A stretch of 64,000 nucleotides of DNA from Tubulanus polymorphus (GCF_964204645.1 NC_134031.1:7175001-7239000); one strand, 5' to 3'; positions 21,920 through 36,900 are shown, numbered from the stretch's first letter. Numbers and translations are program-made. Notes: generated by a model from the letters alone, not told the origin.

Positions 21920-24900
21920 CTGGTGAAATAAATCAAGGAAAATGATCAGCGACGAACGCACGCAGCCTGAACCCACCCCCTCAGACATTCAGTCACCGTT
22001 CTTGCAATATTCCTACATTCTAATGCCTATTTCATCTGTGCTTGAGAGGACGCCAGGCGGCTTGGCTCAGTCAGTTATAGATCTCAATAGGACTAGAACA
22101 GATGAGCAGTTGAACTGAAACATTGATTTTAATCCATTTTACGCTGTACGCTTCAATACAGCACAAATGGATAACAAATCAATGTTTTAGTTCAGCTGCC
22201 CATTTGTGTGGGTCCTTTATTAGATACGTTTGTACTACAAAACATTGACTGAGCTGACCACCTCTCAAGAGAAGTTGAAATAGATACCGCATTGGCATCT
22301 AGACTTCACACATGTTCTGGATTTCACCTCAAATATTTTTGATTGAAATTCAACTTACACCCAAGCAACGAACACCTGGCATTTTATCAACAGAAAGAGA
22401 TCTTCAAGATTTTAAGCTCAATAAATTCAAAATATCCACAGAAGAATAGTGACTTTTCGGCTTAATCCAATGAGCTATTATCAAAACTGATTATTATGGA
22501 TACCAGCATTAGTTTATTTCTGAAGGAGCTGTACAATTGATACTTGCATCGGCTGAAGGTAATTTTGGTTGTGGGAGATTGAGAGCTTTCGCCATTTCTA
22601 CTAGAAATGTCCATTTTACCTAGACTAGGTAAAATGGACAATGATAACCATAGTATCGCCATCTATACAGTGAATTTCAATGAAACGATATTTTCAGACC
22701 GTGGAAATTTTGTGGTCTTTAGAGATATCCGAAATTCGATGGTGTATAATTCATATACCGGTACTAATGATCAGAGAATTATTTCAACAATAAACACCCA
22801 AGTTAAACTATTATCTCCCAGTTTATCAGATCCGACTTGGGTGGAGTCTACTGTATCACACATACAATACAATATACATAAGGCAGTGGCTGCCATTAAT
22901 GATACTGATGATGATGTGAAAATAATCCGTAAGAACAAAATGAGTCCGAAATGTTTCCTTGAGCTAGTATTCATTTAACATTGCGACTACATATATCCTA
23001 ATAGTCATGTTCAGGGATTGAATTAGTGAATAAGTGGATTTCTGTACAGTCATTCTGAAGATGACCAACGAAATATAGGCCTACCTATGGTCGAATAGAA
23101 TGTTAAGCTAATATCTATCATAGTAGCTCACAGAAACATTGCAGACTCTCTCATTCTTAGTGTGAATATCATATTATCTTAACACCAATAAATATAAGCA
23201 GCGATCACACGCAGACGATTTGGCGCGGGCTAAATTGCAACGGATCATGCTCGCGCCAAATTTGACCTGTGCCTAATTAGAGAGCGCGCTCAACCATAAA
23301 CCACTCACTCGATACTAAACAATGCTCAAACAAAGTGAAGTGGGTCATTTCCGGAACCAGTTGCAGTTCAAACTCGATCATTTTTCCCATGCTAAACCAG
23401 GCTTGGGCCCATTTGGCACGCGTGCGAACAGTTGTTCTGGACCAAACTTAGCCCGGGCCAGAAACGCTTGTGTGATGGCGGCTATAGTGAATGCTGTTGT
23501 GGTCAGTCAGTAGTGACTGGTAGGTAGACTGATCTCAGTCCTTCAGAGTTAATGAGCAAAGCCCGCAGTTGATGATATAACAGTTTATTCTGAGTTTGAC
23601 TAAACTTCCATCAAAAGAGAAATGAAAATTTTCATTTTCGTGTCTCTAATGAAGTTTAGTCAAAACTTCAAAACTGTCAGAATAAACCGTTATATCGACA
23701 GCGGGTTTTGTTCGGTAGTTTATAGTTTCTAGGTGCACCTCTCTCGTAGTGCTACTCCATAAGTTCATGCAATTTTAATAGCCCGACTAACCTGAAAATA
23801 CGATTCCCAAGCCGAGGACAATGATTGTATATATTTCTCCCTCTCGAGCTCACTATTGAAGTATAGCACCCATTTAGCCGATGACACAGTGTTTTCTTGC
23901 GATTCAAATTCCTAGAGTTACGTAAATGATCAAAATTCAAAAAGGTATACAAGAAACAGAAATCAACGAAAAGACACTCGAGCAAAGGATCATCGATGGT
24001 AAAACTGACCAGTATACAATACGATTTAGCACCATTATCCACATAGACCGACGTTATATCGGTAATATTAGCACTTCCTAACGTCCGGAAGAAATTCGTC
24101 TGGACGTCCTCTTGACACATGATTAGTTTCGCGTTGGTTAGAACACCACAGCACGGTAAACACGCTTGGCAGTTTTGCTGGGAACCCTGCAAAGTGGGAA
24201 ACAACAATTGAAATACAGTATACCTGCTACTCCGCTGCCTTAATTAGGGCCCAGTTCCACAGTTGCCGGTAAAATTTGACCCTTAAGCCCAAGATGCAGG
24301 GAAACACGACAAACGGGAGTGTTTTCCTGCGTCGTGTGCGTTTATGAGAAAGAAGGTTCCGGGAAACCCTCTGTGATGTGTAGCCAGTCAACAATGACCG
24401 AACAATCAGATGACTATATGACATGGCGCATACCACGGAAGAAACGTGATATCAGAAAGCCGGTTGTAATCAAATGATCAATGGACCAATGCCTTTTTAT
24501 GATGGAATGTAAAGAATAATGCGGTTGAAGCGCAAAAGGCATATTTGATAGAGGACCAATATAATAAAATATAAATATAATAACAAATGACAAATATAAT
24601 ATAGAAATAATAAATTATTTCATTGTTCAACGCCCCCTGGTGGCCATATGCAAAAACCAATGACCTTGAAACTCACCACGATCATAGATCATGTCATGAG
24701 GTACAACTTTCCAATTGATTGTGGTTACAAAATTTGCTTAAGTATCAATATAATGAGAAAAAACTTTTTTCCACCTACGAATGAGTACTGATGACACCAA
24801 GATGGCCACCAATTGCGTCATTATTGCCTGATCAAATATACCTGTCTCGTGTATAAGAGATCCCTTTCCAAAGAATACCCATCACAAATTGCAATGAAAA

Positions 24901-27900
24901 ATGGCAATCTATTAGGAAGCTACAGGACTCAGAATTCAGGCCAAAATTGACATTTTTGGGCACAAAAAAGGTCACAGGACAGCCATCTTTAGTCCAATCG
25001 ACCCAATTTTTCTCATGCTGATGGGCCCTTGGGGGATACAAATATATACGCACGATAAAGGTAGTTGATAAAAGCGTCTTCAAAATTTCCCTCGAAAACT
25101 TCAAAAATGTGTCAAAAGTGCTGATTTTGGCGAACAACAATGGCTGCCAGTCGGCCATCTTGAATCTGAGAGGGCCAATTTTTGGGCTGAAGATGTGTCT
25201 AGGGTAGATACATGTGTAACCCAAATATCAAGACATTACATTGAAGCTTCTTCAAAACTTCCCAAAATAACTGGATTCCATCTATGGATGGACGTACTGA
25301 CACACGACGGACAAAAAGTGAACGCAATAGCCCGCTGGGACTAAAGTCCCAAGTGGGCTAATGAAGTCTTGAGTATAGTAGTGAGTTGATTTGATTAATA
25401 CTTGTATCTGGAGTTTTGAGTGCATTTATAATTAAAGGTGGCTGAGGTTAGATAAGTTAATTTCCGATGTTTTAACTTTTTGAGTCAAATCTTCACCGAG
25501 AACTGAGAAACTGGATCTGTTGTTTTGGGACCAAAAATACTTCAATAATTAGGAAAATTGAAAGATCCACGTATCATCATACATTTATTCCGTCCGCTAC
25601 CGCTTGGCACAGCGCCATCAACCAGCTCTGCAATTCGCCATCGTTCGGCGCAGATAATTGTAATGTCGCCGTACCATTGGTTAATATCACATCGAAACAA
25701 TACTGACGATCATTGTTCGGGTTTCTTCGGCAACCGCTACATTCTTCGCTACTGTAAAATATACGATAAATCGAAATCAAATTTTTCGTGAATTTTCGCA
25801 AAAAATTCTACGATTACTTTTTATGAACATGAAAACAGGTATCGCTTAGGTGAACTTGATTTTACTAGAAATACCATCCTCCCCAGCAGGGATTCGAACT
25901 TGATGGCATCAAGACTTGCCACGGTACTAAACACAAAACCCTGCCATACTAGCCCAAGTAAGCGGCTACAATATGAGCAGCAGCTTAGCTGTCATTAGCA
26001 GATATCCCATTTTATTTCAGCCGGGTATTTATTCATTCATAATCTATCTGTGAAATTTACCTCAGCGACTTTACAACAAGCAATCTGATTCATGCTGCAA
26101 CTTTCGTGCGGCAAACCTGCGCATGCACTCATATTTCTAACAAAATCAAGTTAACCTACAAGTACTACCTTCACGTTTTACTGATTTGACACCAAGTTAA
26201 CACACCTCCTCCACAACTCAATATTATCTATGCATTCAACCGTAATGAAATTTCTCTATTTCGGTTATGAATTTCATTATAAATCATAGATCATAGATCG
26301 TTACCTCAATGGAAGACATAATTTCGGCACCGACAATCGACTATCCTGTTGATCGTCGTATTGATAGAGAACTCCGTCCCTGAAATCACGAAACACAACG
26401 AAATATCAATAAGATTTTGATGTAAATTAATTCACAACAAACAACAGGGAAAGGGACGAGATGCTGTGAAAATTAACTTAAGCGCTTAAGTGTTTCATCG
26501 TTAATGTATATAAACAATTTAATTCATTCATCCTAAATGTACTTGAATAATTAGCTTTTTATAAAAAGCTTGTAAGTAATTAGCTTTGAATTCACTTAAA
26601 ATTTAATAACCCTTAATGTGTTTACTAAATCTGTATATTATTCATTTGATTCACACGTGTTTCACCTGATGAGGTATATAATCTCGAAAAATAGTCGTGT
26701 CAATAAATTGCGTTCAAACTCGTAGGAAAATTAGATTCATATTGTCATCGATTTAATGGATTTTCGATCAACGAAATTGCATTAGGCTAATATTAGTTGA
26801 TATAAAAGTTAAATCCACTGTCACAAAAACAAATTTTTTTCTTTTTCCCTACATTTGGGACAGATTAATCATTCCCATCTTGAAGGAATCTATTTGTTTG
26901 AAATGCAGTCAAACCCGTTATTTCAGATGAGTTTATTCTAGAAATTTAAGGAAATTTATTTACGGTACAGCTTCCTATTGAAACGCATCGCACCCGTGAA
27001 TGAATACCGATGCAAAAATGTACAGTTCGCATTTTAATCGCGTTTAATTTCTTTCCAAAATGCCATTCAATTTTCAGTTTAAATGCAGACGCAACGGAAA
27101 ATAAATATTAGTTATTTCTAAGCTGTACCGTAATTCCAATGTTATGTACACTATGACTGTGATGTTGGAAACCATGCACTCATTGACTGACGAATCGGAT
27201 TCCAAGTTTGAACACTTTTCCTCAATTTTATTAATTTACACCACACTTAAACACTGAAACTAAACAATAGCAAATATCTTACACTTATATCTTGATTTTC
27301 TCATTTCCATTTAATAGCAAAAATGTACATTACTTACGGCTCACAAGCCTTTTTCCTAACCAGTTTGACAAACAGGGACACCATGCTCACTTGGGAAGTG
27401 TTTTTAAATGCACAACAATCTAACAATTTCAATATTCAACGCCCCCTGGTAACCATATACAAAAACCAATGACCTTGAAACTCATCACAATCATAGAACA
27501 TGTTATAAGCTACAACTTTCTAATTCATTGTGGTATCAAAATATGCTTAGGTATCAATATAATGTCGAAAAACTTTTTCCCACCTATGAATGAGTACTGA
27601 TAACACCAAGATGGCTGCAAATTGCGTCATAATTGGCTGATAAAAAATACCTGTCTCAGGTATAAAACATCCCTTTCCAAAGAATACCCATCAGCAATTG
27701 CAATGAGAAATGGCAAACCAGTAGGAAGCTACAGGACTCAGAATTCAGGCCAAAATTGACATTTTTGGGCACTAAAAAGGTCATAGGACGGCCATCTCGA
27801 GTCCCATCGACCCAAATTTTGTTATACTTATGGGTCCTAGGGGGATTCAAATATATACGAAAGATCAAGGTAATTGATCAAAGCGTCTTCAAAATTTCCC

Positions 27901-30900
27901 TCAAAAACGTGTAAAAAGTGCTTATATTGGCAAACAACAATGGCTGCCAGTCGGCCATCTTGATCCTGACAGGGCCAGTTTTTGGGCTGAAGATGTGTCT
28001 AGGGTAGTTACATGTGTAACCCAAATATCAGGACATTACATTGAAGCGTCATCAAAACTTCCCAAAATAACTGGATTCCGTCTACGGACGGACGAAAAGT
28101 GAACGCAAAACCATGACCACGTCACAATGACGCTTAATCTGGATTTCCTCTGAACTGGATCAATTTAGGCAGTCCCAAATGATCCAAATTAAGCTGGCTC
28201 TATCATAAATAATGCCAAAAATACATAAAGAGGACAATTTTTGATAATTTTTGCCCATTACGTTAGAAACGAGTGTATTTGTCTCGCGTTCGAGGGATTT
28301 ACTTCAACACGAATTGAACCTACTTCAAAACGAAATAAGCAGCTTTCCAGATGGATCCGAGCAGGAATGAACTGTGATCTTTATAAAGTAGGATACCCTC
28401 TTTGCTCGTGTGATTATGCATGCATGTTTGCGACGACGAACCGGGGTCTTCCCAATGCACGAGGGTATACCGCAGAACCTCGACGTCATTCACCTGAATA
28501 TAGAACTAGAGTTTTCACAAAACTGATACATACAAACATAACGGGGCTCAAAAATAAATCGAAGTTTTAAACCATGTGAACTTGCATGATTGTGATATTT
28601 TTCAAGGCTTGGTTTTTGACAATGAATAAAAGGTAGGATAATTCTCAGGGCTAACTAATCTCTTTTTGAAACTTCCAGTCGACTTGTATCAGGCATAAAA
28701 CCGGGTCCTGATTACTATATTTACGTATACAAAGTTTTCTTTCTGTACCGAATACAGGGCTGCCAAACTCTGAAAAGTGCTATCAGTAATAAATTGAAAT
28801 TTCTTTCAGTAAAATTTCATTGAAATATGAAAGAAATATAAATAATATAAATATATTAATATAAATTAATCAGATTAATCAACAGTTAGATCCTCAGTAA
28901 CACATTTCATATTTCTGTATGCATCAAACAAATCAAATCAGACTTATTTTCACTGGATAATATAGCTTAACTTACAGCAGCTTTCATCGAGTTCTCTAGA
29001 TTTGTTCTGGGACTTCCTATGATGACATCATTCGGGATTCAGATAGGGTGAATCTGTTGGTGCCTCCCCCTTATTTCGGTTAAACAGGTCATTCCACACA
29101 TTCGAAAGACGACATTCGAAAGATGTCATCAGAGCAAACCCCAGGTGGTGAACAAATCTAGAGAACTAGATGAGAGCTCCAGTCAGTTAAGCTATATTAT
29201 TCAGTGAACATAAGTCTAAATTGTTCAACTATATGAAGAAACCTGGATAGAATGAATCAACACAACTCAAATCAAATCAGTATTTCTGGTTATAAGATAA
29301 ATAACGAGACGAGTAGTGCTTTATAGGTTAGCTATTTATTTGACGCACAAGCTTTCGCTACTAATGTATAGAATCTTCATCATTCACCAGATGAAGCTTC
29401 TATACATTAGTAGCGAAAGCTTGTGCATCAAATAACTAGTTAACCTATATAGTACTACTCAGTCTCGTTATTTATTCTTAACCCGGTTAACACGGCTACT
29501 CAACGAATCTACTCGTTATAAAATAGTAACAAATACTGAAAATCAGGAACAGCCCTGAGAATAATAGTGATTCTCAAGTTGACAGTTGAATTCAAATATC
29601 AATGTAAGCAACACCGAGCCCAACTGGTATTCTAAGTTATGGAAGACCACAGCCTCAGTTGTAACTACTCACCTGGCATCTACATTCCGATGCCAACCAT
29701 TTACGTAGCGTAATCTTTTGAGTCGTCGCGTCAGTCAAAACGCTCAATCGAGGTAAATTTAGATCTTCTTGACGTAGAATCTGATCCAATGTCGACAGAA
29801 AACTCCTACAAAATCGAAGTAACAAGTTACAGAGTTGATGCGTATCGATCTCGATCAACTTAGTTAGGTTTTACTCATAACTCGGGAATTCAGTATCAAA
29901 ACTCGGGTTCAAGTCGCCTGGTTAACTTATCGGATAAAATACAGTTGCACCGCTTAATCCAGATTTCGCACTATTTCGGATATCATTTTTAAGTTTCACC
30001 TAAAATCTACGTCCAGTGGACTATGCCTATAATGATAGTGTCAGGACCGGCAAAACATTACCGGTATAGATTTTCGAATCTTTTTTTTTTCACAATGAAA
30101 AATAGTAGGGATAGAAAATCTTTTCATTATTCTACCGGTTTGAACACATCATCAAACAGACCGGTGCAGCTAAACGCGGAGTTTACTGTAAAATATGATC
30201 ATTCATCCAGATGTTTCAAAGATTAATTTCATCAATCCCATATGGATCCAGATGAAGTCGGATTTACTGTATTCGTTGATGTAAACAGGTAAGCTCTTAT
30301 TTTTGACATTTCACATACTTGGTTAGTTGTTCGTCTCCGGTCGTGATCCAGAATTGTTTTCGTCGATTTGTGCACACAATGTTTATCATCTGATAGTTCA
30401 AACTCAACTACAAAATAGAAAGACCAAATTCATTCACCAGGTTGAGAAAAAATCTGGAAATGGTTGAAGAGAGGTACATTTTCTGTAAAGCCATATTGTA
30501 TAGCAACTGGCAATGTGTAGTAAAGCGGTAGCCTGCTGCATAAACTATCAATGAACCTTTCCGAGTACCGATATTTGGAATCCAACCATGACCTCTTAGC
30601 CGTGTCTACAAACCTACAAATCTTAGCTCTGGCTTCTTTGAACTAGGGACACAAGTCTAACAGTCCCAAACTTTTTTGCGTGATTACTAAACTTACTGAA
30701 ATAAAATCTAATTCCCTGTATTTGATGACAGCTTCGCGGTGGTATCTAATATCGGTTAATCCTTGTACGAGTAGATATAAAGACTGATCAGTGAGTAATA
30801 GGAAAACGGTTTGACATTCACTCTCAGTGTGTCCAACCGACGTACGGTACATCTACAAATAATAGAAAATTCCTAAATACCAGTAAATCAGGATTAGATT

Positions 30901-33900
30901 TGGGGTCAACAGGTCACAATTTTGGTGGCCCACCTCATCAAATCTAAATCATATGAAAGCCTTGGCTATCTACTACAAAATCACATGAACTTGCCATACA
31001 ACTGGGAATCAACTGAAATGAGCTATTTTGTAAACACGCCATTGTGCCAAATCTAATTCAAATTCAACTAAAGAACAATTGTTTACGATTCCAAATTCGT
31101 TAAACGCCATATTTTCTTATTCCAATGGCAGCGTTATCTCAGACTGTGACTGAAATTCTCAAGTCGACATACGCCATACGTAAGGTCACCCGAAGTCTCA
31201 CGGATTTTAATGCACTATGAAATGTCAGCGACTGGGCGAGTGCTTCAAACAAACGAACGAACAAACGAACGAACCTTATGAAACTGTTCATCTTGTTCTT
31301 GAAAAACGTCCAACATCAGGTATAACATCGTATTATTATCAACCCTGAAATAAACGGCTTAAGATTTACACAAACACGCGACATGAAACGCATCATATAC
31401 CGGATAACGTAATTTTGACTCTTCCAGCTTTCAGCTCATACGAGCATCAACCATTTTTGGTACACAATGTACATGAAAGACTATCTTCATGCCAGCGCAC
31501 CTAGTGAGTCCTCCATCGCCACAGTAGCCTGCATTAGAATAAGAGAACTGTGAACAGAATTTATCGACCTACATACTTGATGTCCCATTCCTGAGATGAA
31601 GTTGAATCGGGGGAGCTCGTTTCGCTGGAGCCGATCACTTGTCGTCCGTCGCCGGTCAGCAGATTGCGATCGTCTAGAGAACCCTGACTGGCTCCGTCCC
31701 CTTCGCCTCGTAACAACGGCATCAATAATCCATTCTGTATCGCGACTAGACTATCGTCTATTTCATCGGCACCGGCGTCCACGGTTAGATCATCCTCGGG
31801 AGCATCTGACCAGAAAAAGAAAAGGACATGAATTCTCAAAATACGTGATCATATTTTGTAATTTAACGTGTGGGGTCACTTGCTTAAGTTTAAAAGACCT
31901 ATGTAAACTAAGTGAAAACCAAGTCCAAGATTCTAAAACATTTTTAACTCGAGCCACAGAAGTGCAATTTGCACCTGGGCTTGATCGTAACAAATACTGT
32001 TAGCTATCAGTATGACAAGGAGCCTATCAGCTTATATAGCTCCGCTGTGTGATTTGAAGAAATAGAAGCTGCATACCTAGGGGTGCCCCTTTTGGCCAAA
32101 TCCAAAAAGGGCTCTGTACTGTAGGTATTGGTCCATAGAACATTCATACCAAATTTGGACTTGATCTGATTAAAACTGTAGGACTAATAGCAATTTGAAG
32201 AAATAGAAATTCTGCCCCAAAGGGCGCCCCCTGGTGAACGAATCCAGAAAATGGCTCTGTAACTTCATAGGACGTGGTCCATAGAACATCCATACCAAAT
32301 TTGGAATTGATCTGATTAAAACTGTAGGACTAGTAGCGATTTGAAGAAATAGAAACTTATATAATCCTTATCATTTTAACAAATTGCATCATTCATCTCA
32401 GTGATAAGCAAAAGTACTTCGAACCATCCTCCCCTCTGACAGGGATTCGAACCTGATGGCATTGAGACTCGCCACGGTGTGAAACCCTGCCAGACCAGCC
32501 TCAATGCGAAGCTTAGATGACATCATTATAAGCCAATCAGAAATCTTGTTATATTACCACCTTGGCTTTTCCAATTATAGTGTTCCCTTGGAATTTGCCT
32601 CAGCGATTTTACAGCAGGCAATCTGATACAAGCCATGTACCTGTGCACACAGTCTAGTGTGGCAGGGTTGGTTTCATGCTGTGGCAGAGTCTAGCGATGC
32701 CATCAGGTTTGAATCCCTGCTGATGAAGGATGCACCTGAACAGGAATACATACGTACGGCATGTAAAAAATACGACTTACTTATAACGATCGAACCGTCA
32801 ATATCATCTCTGTTACCACCGACACTGCGGTCGTCGTAGTAACTCCTACGATCAACCATCAAATCGTCGAAATCGTTGTTGATCTCATTTCTCTGATAAC
32901 TAGCGGAATAGATATCATTCCAGCTCGAGTCGACGCCGCCGCTCCTCTGCGCCGCTGAGGCGTTGACAGCCACGACCGGCAGCGTCGTACGATTCCCGCC
33001 GCAGACGGCGCTAGCCGTATCCAGATCATTGTCTACAGAGCCTCTAGTTTCGGGCCGGGCCATCGACGAACTCAGAACCACCGAGTTGCTCGGTGATAAT
33101 GTCGAGATGAAGTCTGCGTCGTAGCCGCCGACAGACGGACTAGCGTGAACCGGTGGAGAATTCGCCTGAAACGTTCCGTTACCAACTGGAGGACTAGCCG
33201 GAACCGGTCCATTAGGAACAGGAGCGCCAGCCGAGACCAGTCCGTTAGCTACTCGAGGACTCGCTTGAACCGTTCCCATAGATACAGACGGACTTCCGTG
33301 ATGACTAGAGTACGAACTATCGGCGCTCGGTTCTCCGGCGGCTACGACAACCGAGCCGCTCGTACGCGGCGACTCCGACAACGATCTAACTATATCGCTC
33401 ACGTCCACGCGTCGTCGTCCGCCTGTTGCCGAACGACGATTGTTATCGTCGAGTTGATTATCGCCGTCCGCCTCGCTGCGTTCCTCGCCGTCCGGACAGA
33501 AATTCACGTCGATGATTCGCGATAGTTCCTCCTTGTGAACGGTTACGACGTTCGTGTCGTCGCCCGCCGTCGTCGTAGGCGAATTGCCGCGGACTATCTG
33601 ACGTTTTTGGAACACGGCGCGCACGTGTTTCGCGAGCGGGTCGACATAAAGCGGCTCTTCTCCGCCCATTCCGCTATCCTGACTGTCTGACGTCGTCGGC
33701 ACCTCTCCAACGCCGCTATCCTGACTATCCGAAGCTAGGATATTTTGCTTCGATTTCGGCGACTTCGGTTCGCACGGATTTTCTTCCTTGATACTGAACT
33801 CGTTTAAACTCGTCAGCAACGGCGAATCCGATGCAGTTGACGGCGTAGTCGGCGTCGGCGGGTCGGAACCTTTACGCTTTTTCTTCTTACGTTTAACGCG

Positions 33901-36900
33901 GATCACTTCCAGAGCGTCACCGATCGCCGTCGAATCCACGTTGTTGTTGTCTTTCAGTAAACTGTCGATCGAGCTCGTACGTGAATGCGCTGTGAAGTCG
34001 GACGCACTCGCCAGGCGAGAATTCTCGGAACTAGCGCTGTACGCGTACGGTCGCGACGAACTCTCCGAGCTGCTGGCGACGCTGTGAGTGTCGTTTTCGA
34101 ATACGCTACGCGATGACAGAGAATCGCTCATCATACTCGACGTCTGAAACGAAAATTGAATGATTAACGATTATTCCGCGAAAATAAACCACTATTCAAA
34201 CCTGTTTAATCTGGATCAGTTTTATTTTTCTATTCTAAACCGGAACGTATGGTCCATCAAGACTTTAATGTATGTTGAATTATTCGCATTCTCATAAAAC
34301 CTAATGATCAAGATTAAGTGCGGTTTACGTCGACAAAATCCCAAAATTAAGACAGAAGTTTTAAGACAGAATAAACAGATTATTTTTCAAATTCTGTTCG
34401 TGTGATTTCATTATTTCATGCCCGTAATTAATTGATATTATTAAGAGAACCAATTATGGTTTTCTCGAGTTTGGTTTTCCCTACAATCGGTTGTTCAATT
34501 TTTTTCAAATAAGCACACAAAACGCACAGTATTAAGTATAAAAACTTTTTAAGCGTTAACATTTTCTAAGCAAAGCCGAATTCCGAGTTGAGAGCTGCGT
34601 TACACAATCCAGCAACTAGTTCCACAGTTTTCAATTGAAGTTTCAACACCAGGGTTTATTGGAGACGAACTTAAGACTAAAAACTTAAGTAACCACCCAA
34701 TACTACCGAATTTGTTGTTTCAAATAAGTTAAGCAATCGGGATGTGGTAATTCCTGTTTCGATAAGCATGTTTTTTTTTAACACGGGTATTTCTGAATTG
34801 TTGCTCAGATGGGCTTAAACTGAATATTATCTACCGGTATATGTTACGCCAATGGATATCTTAAATACCAGTACATGTACACCGGTGAAGCTAACTTTTA
34901 TGCTCAAAAATCCGATACAAAGATAAGATTGAATAAAACAATCATAATCTATCTTATCATAGACATAAAATTGCCTTAAACGTTTTACGCGTACACGAAA
35001 ATAGTTCTTTCGATCGATCAGTTGTATCTTATCTTATCGTTTTACATTGTGATTGTTTCTAAGTCAGCTATGCAATAGCTAACAATGGCTGATGTTATGA
35101 AGTGCTATTTCGAGAGATTTTATTAAGACTCGTGATTTCACTTGACTCGACTAAGTAAGCGGTGAAATAGTTTGCCGATTGTTCACGACACACTGTCTAT
35201 ATACCGGTAGGGGCTATTCATAAGGCGTGTAAATATCCGCAGATGGGTGTAGTAAAATCTCGGCAATTTGTACCAATGTACAAAGTACTTGAATTTGCGT
35301 ATATGGGGAGGAGGATATGAAGACAAAACCATACATATAAATGTACAAGAGAATTTTTTATGGCGACACCCTGATAAAGAACGATTGAAGAGCAAAGGAC
35401 ATCAACCTCTTCGATAACATTCGTGACGGATTTTTCCGTCGCAAAGAATGTAATATTTTCTCACCATGCATAACGGATTTTACATCGCAAATATATGCGT
35501 TTACTACAATCGCTGGTGTGGCCAATCACTACGCCACTGGTGTGTAGCCATACTAAATAACTGTCCGCTTCAATTGAGTTTCAATTTTCACTCATAGATG
35601 GCAGTTCAGTACCTCATACACTGAATTGATTAGAATTGAATGATGCCATCGGGTTCGAATCTCTGTGAGGGCGTCACATTATCCGTGGTAGTGGAGAGGC
35701 TAAATATCTGGAGGCTGTATTTATATAGGCCTAAGGCCTTCTGTGGTGGTAATTAATGATCGGAAACAATTTCACACACGCACTTTATGAATGGCCCTTT
35801 ACCGATATTTTTGTCACAAGGGAAAGATAATGAACCAGCTCGGAGTTAGGGATACATTATGAAATCGGCTCGAAAATAGCGAATTTATGGGATGAAAATA
35901 TTACCAGAGAAGCCTCCGAACTCATGCTGCTTAAAGAAAGGCGTTCATCGTCATATTCATCGACGCTACGTCTCGCGTTCGGCATATAACTGGATAGATC
36001 TAAATATGGCATATCCTGTAAAACATATAGAAATCATCACCATATCTATTCACTCGGATTAGTTGGTTGAATAGGGAACTACTGCTTTGAAAATTGTGGA
36101 TTCATTTAACTTCCTTCATACATTTTATGTAGGCTATAATCTAAATAACTTATTTTTAATTGCAAATCTAACATGAAATTGTAATTTTCGAGGTTATCGA
36201 AAAAGATAAGCTGTTATAGGCAAATATTCAGGGATTCTATGCGCAAACGTCTCTTCCTTTAAAGATGATCGAGTTGTCTGAAGTTTTAACTCTGAGGATT
36301 GTGGATATAGAGTTAAATGAGTAGTCTAGTATACCCAGGTCCCTACAGAACAGTCATTCCTGGTTATAAGGAGTTTAAAAGCAGAAACTTTCAAGATTCT
36401 GAGGAAGCGTCCGCATCACTTTCATACCCCAATTACAGTACGCTCCTCAATCAGCATTTCTTACCTCCGTAAACCATTAATTTGGTGGTTTTGTAACAAA
36501 TTCTTATCCATAACACTATCCTAAACATAGTTTCTAATTTGGTATTAAAAAAAATCCTGGTCCCAACTTAGGCATGTAGAGAAAATCCCACAATTATAAT
36601 GAAAAAGTCCGAAAATGTAACTTCGAGATAGTAGTTTATTTCAACGTTTCAACTAAATCCTAATAGTCATCTTCAGGAATAAATTAACGTTGAAATAAAC
36701 TACTATCTCGAAGTTACATTTTCAGACCTTTTCGTTATAATTGTGGGATTCTCTCTACATCGCGTCAACACCGATGTAGTGTTTAGGCATATAGTCCACT
36801 GTAAATTTCTAATTGCCTCAATTATTTCTCAAAATTGAAGGAGTTTTGGACATTTGGCTCAAATTAAAGGAACACCTTTAAAAGCATTCTAAGATTTTAA

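Noticed and set aside
24832-25224. 130-codon minus-strand frame, with relatives at 27656 and 52488
   Set aside because: It recurs only because the noncoding dispersed element recurs. Frames differ in length and show no known domain.
26655-26690. Hammerhead-like core CTGATGAG followed by CGAAA
   Set aside because: The sequence between them can form only about two base pairs of stem II.
33145-34087. Plus-strand open frames opposite PLEKHM2 exon 7
   Set aside because: Shadows of a GC-rich coding exon; the minus frame has homology and fits the phases.
36640-36680. CTGAAGATGAC...TTGAAACG in the foldback loop (minus strand) as a ribozyme
   Set aside because: It lacks the exact CUGAUGA core. The pattern is common in foldback elements.
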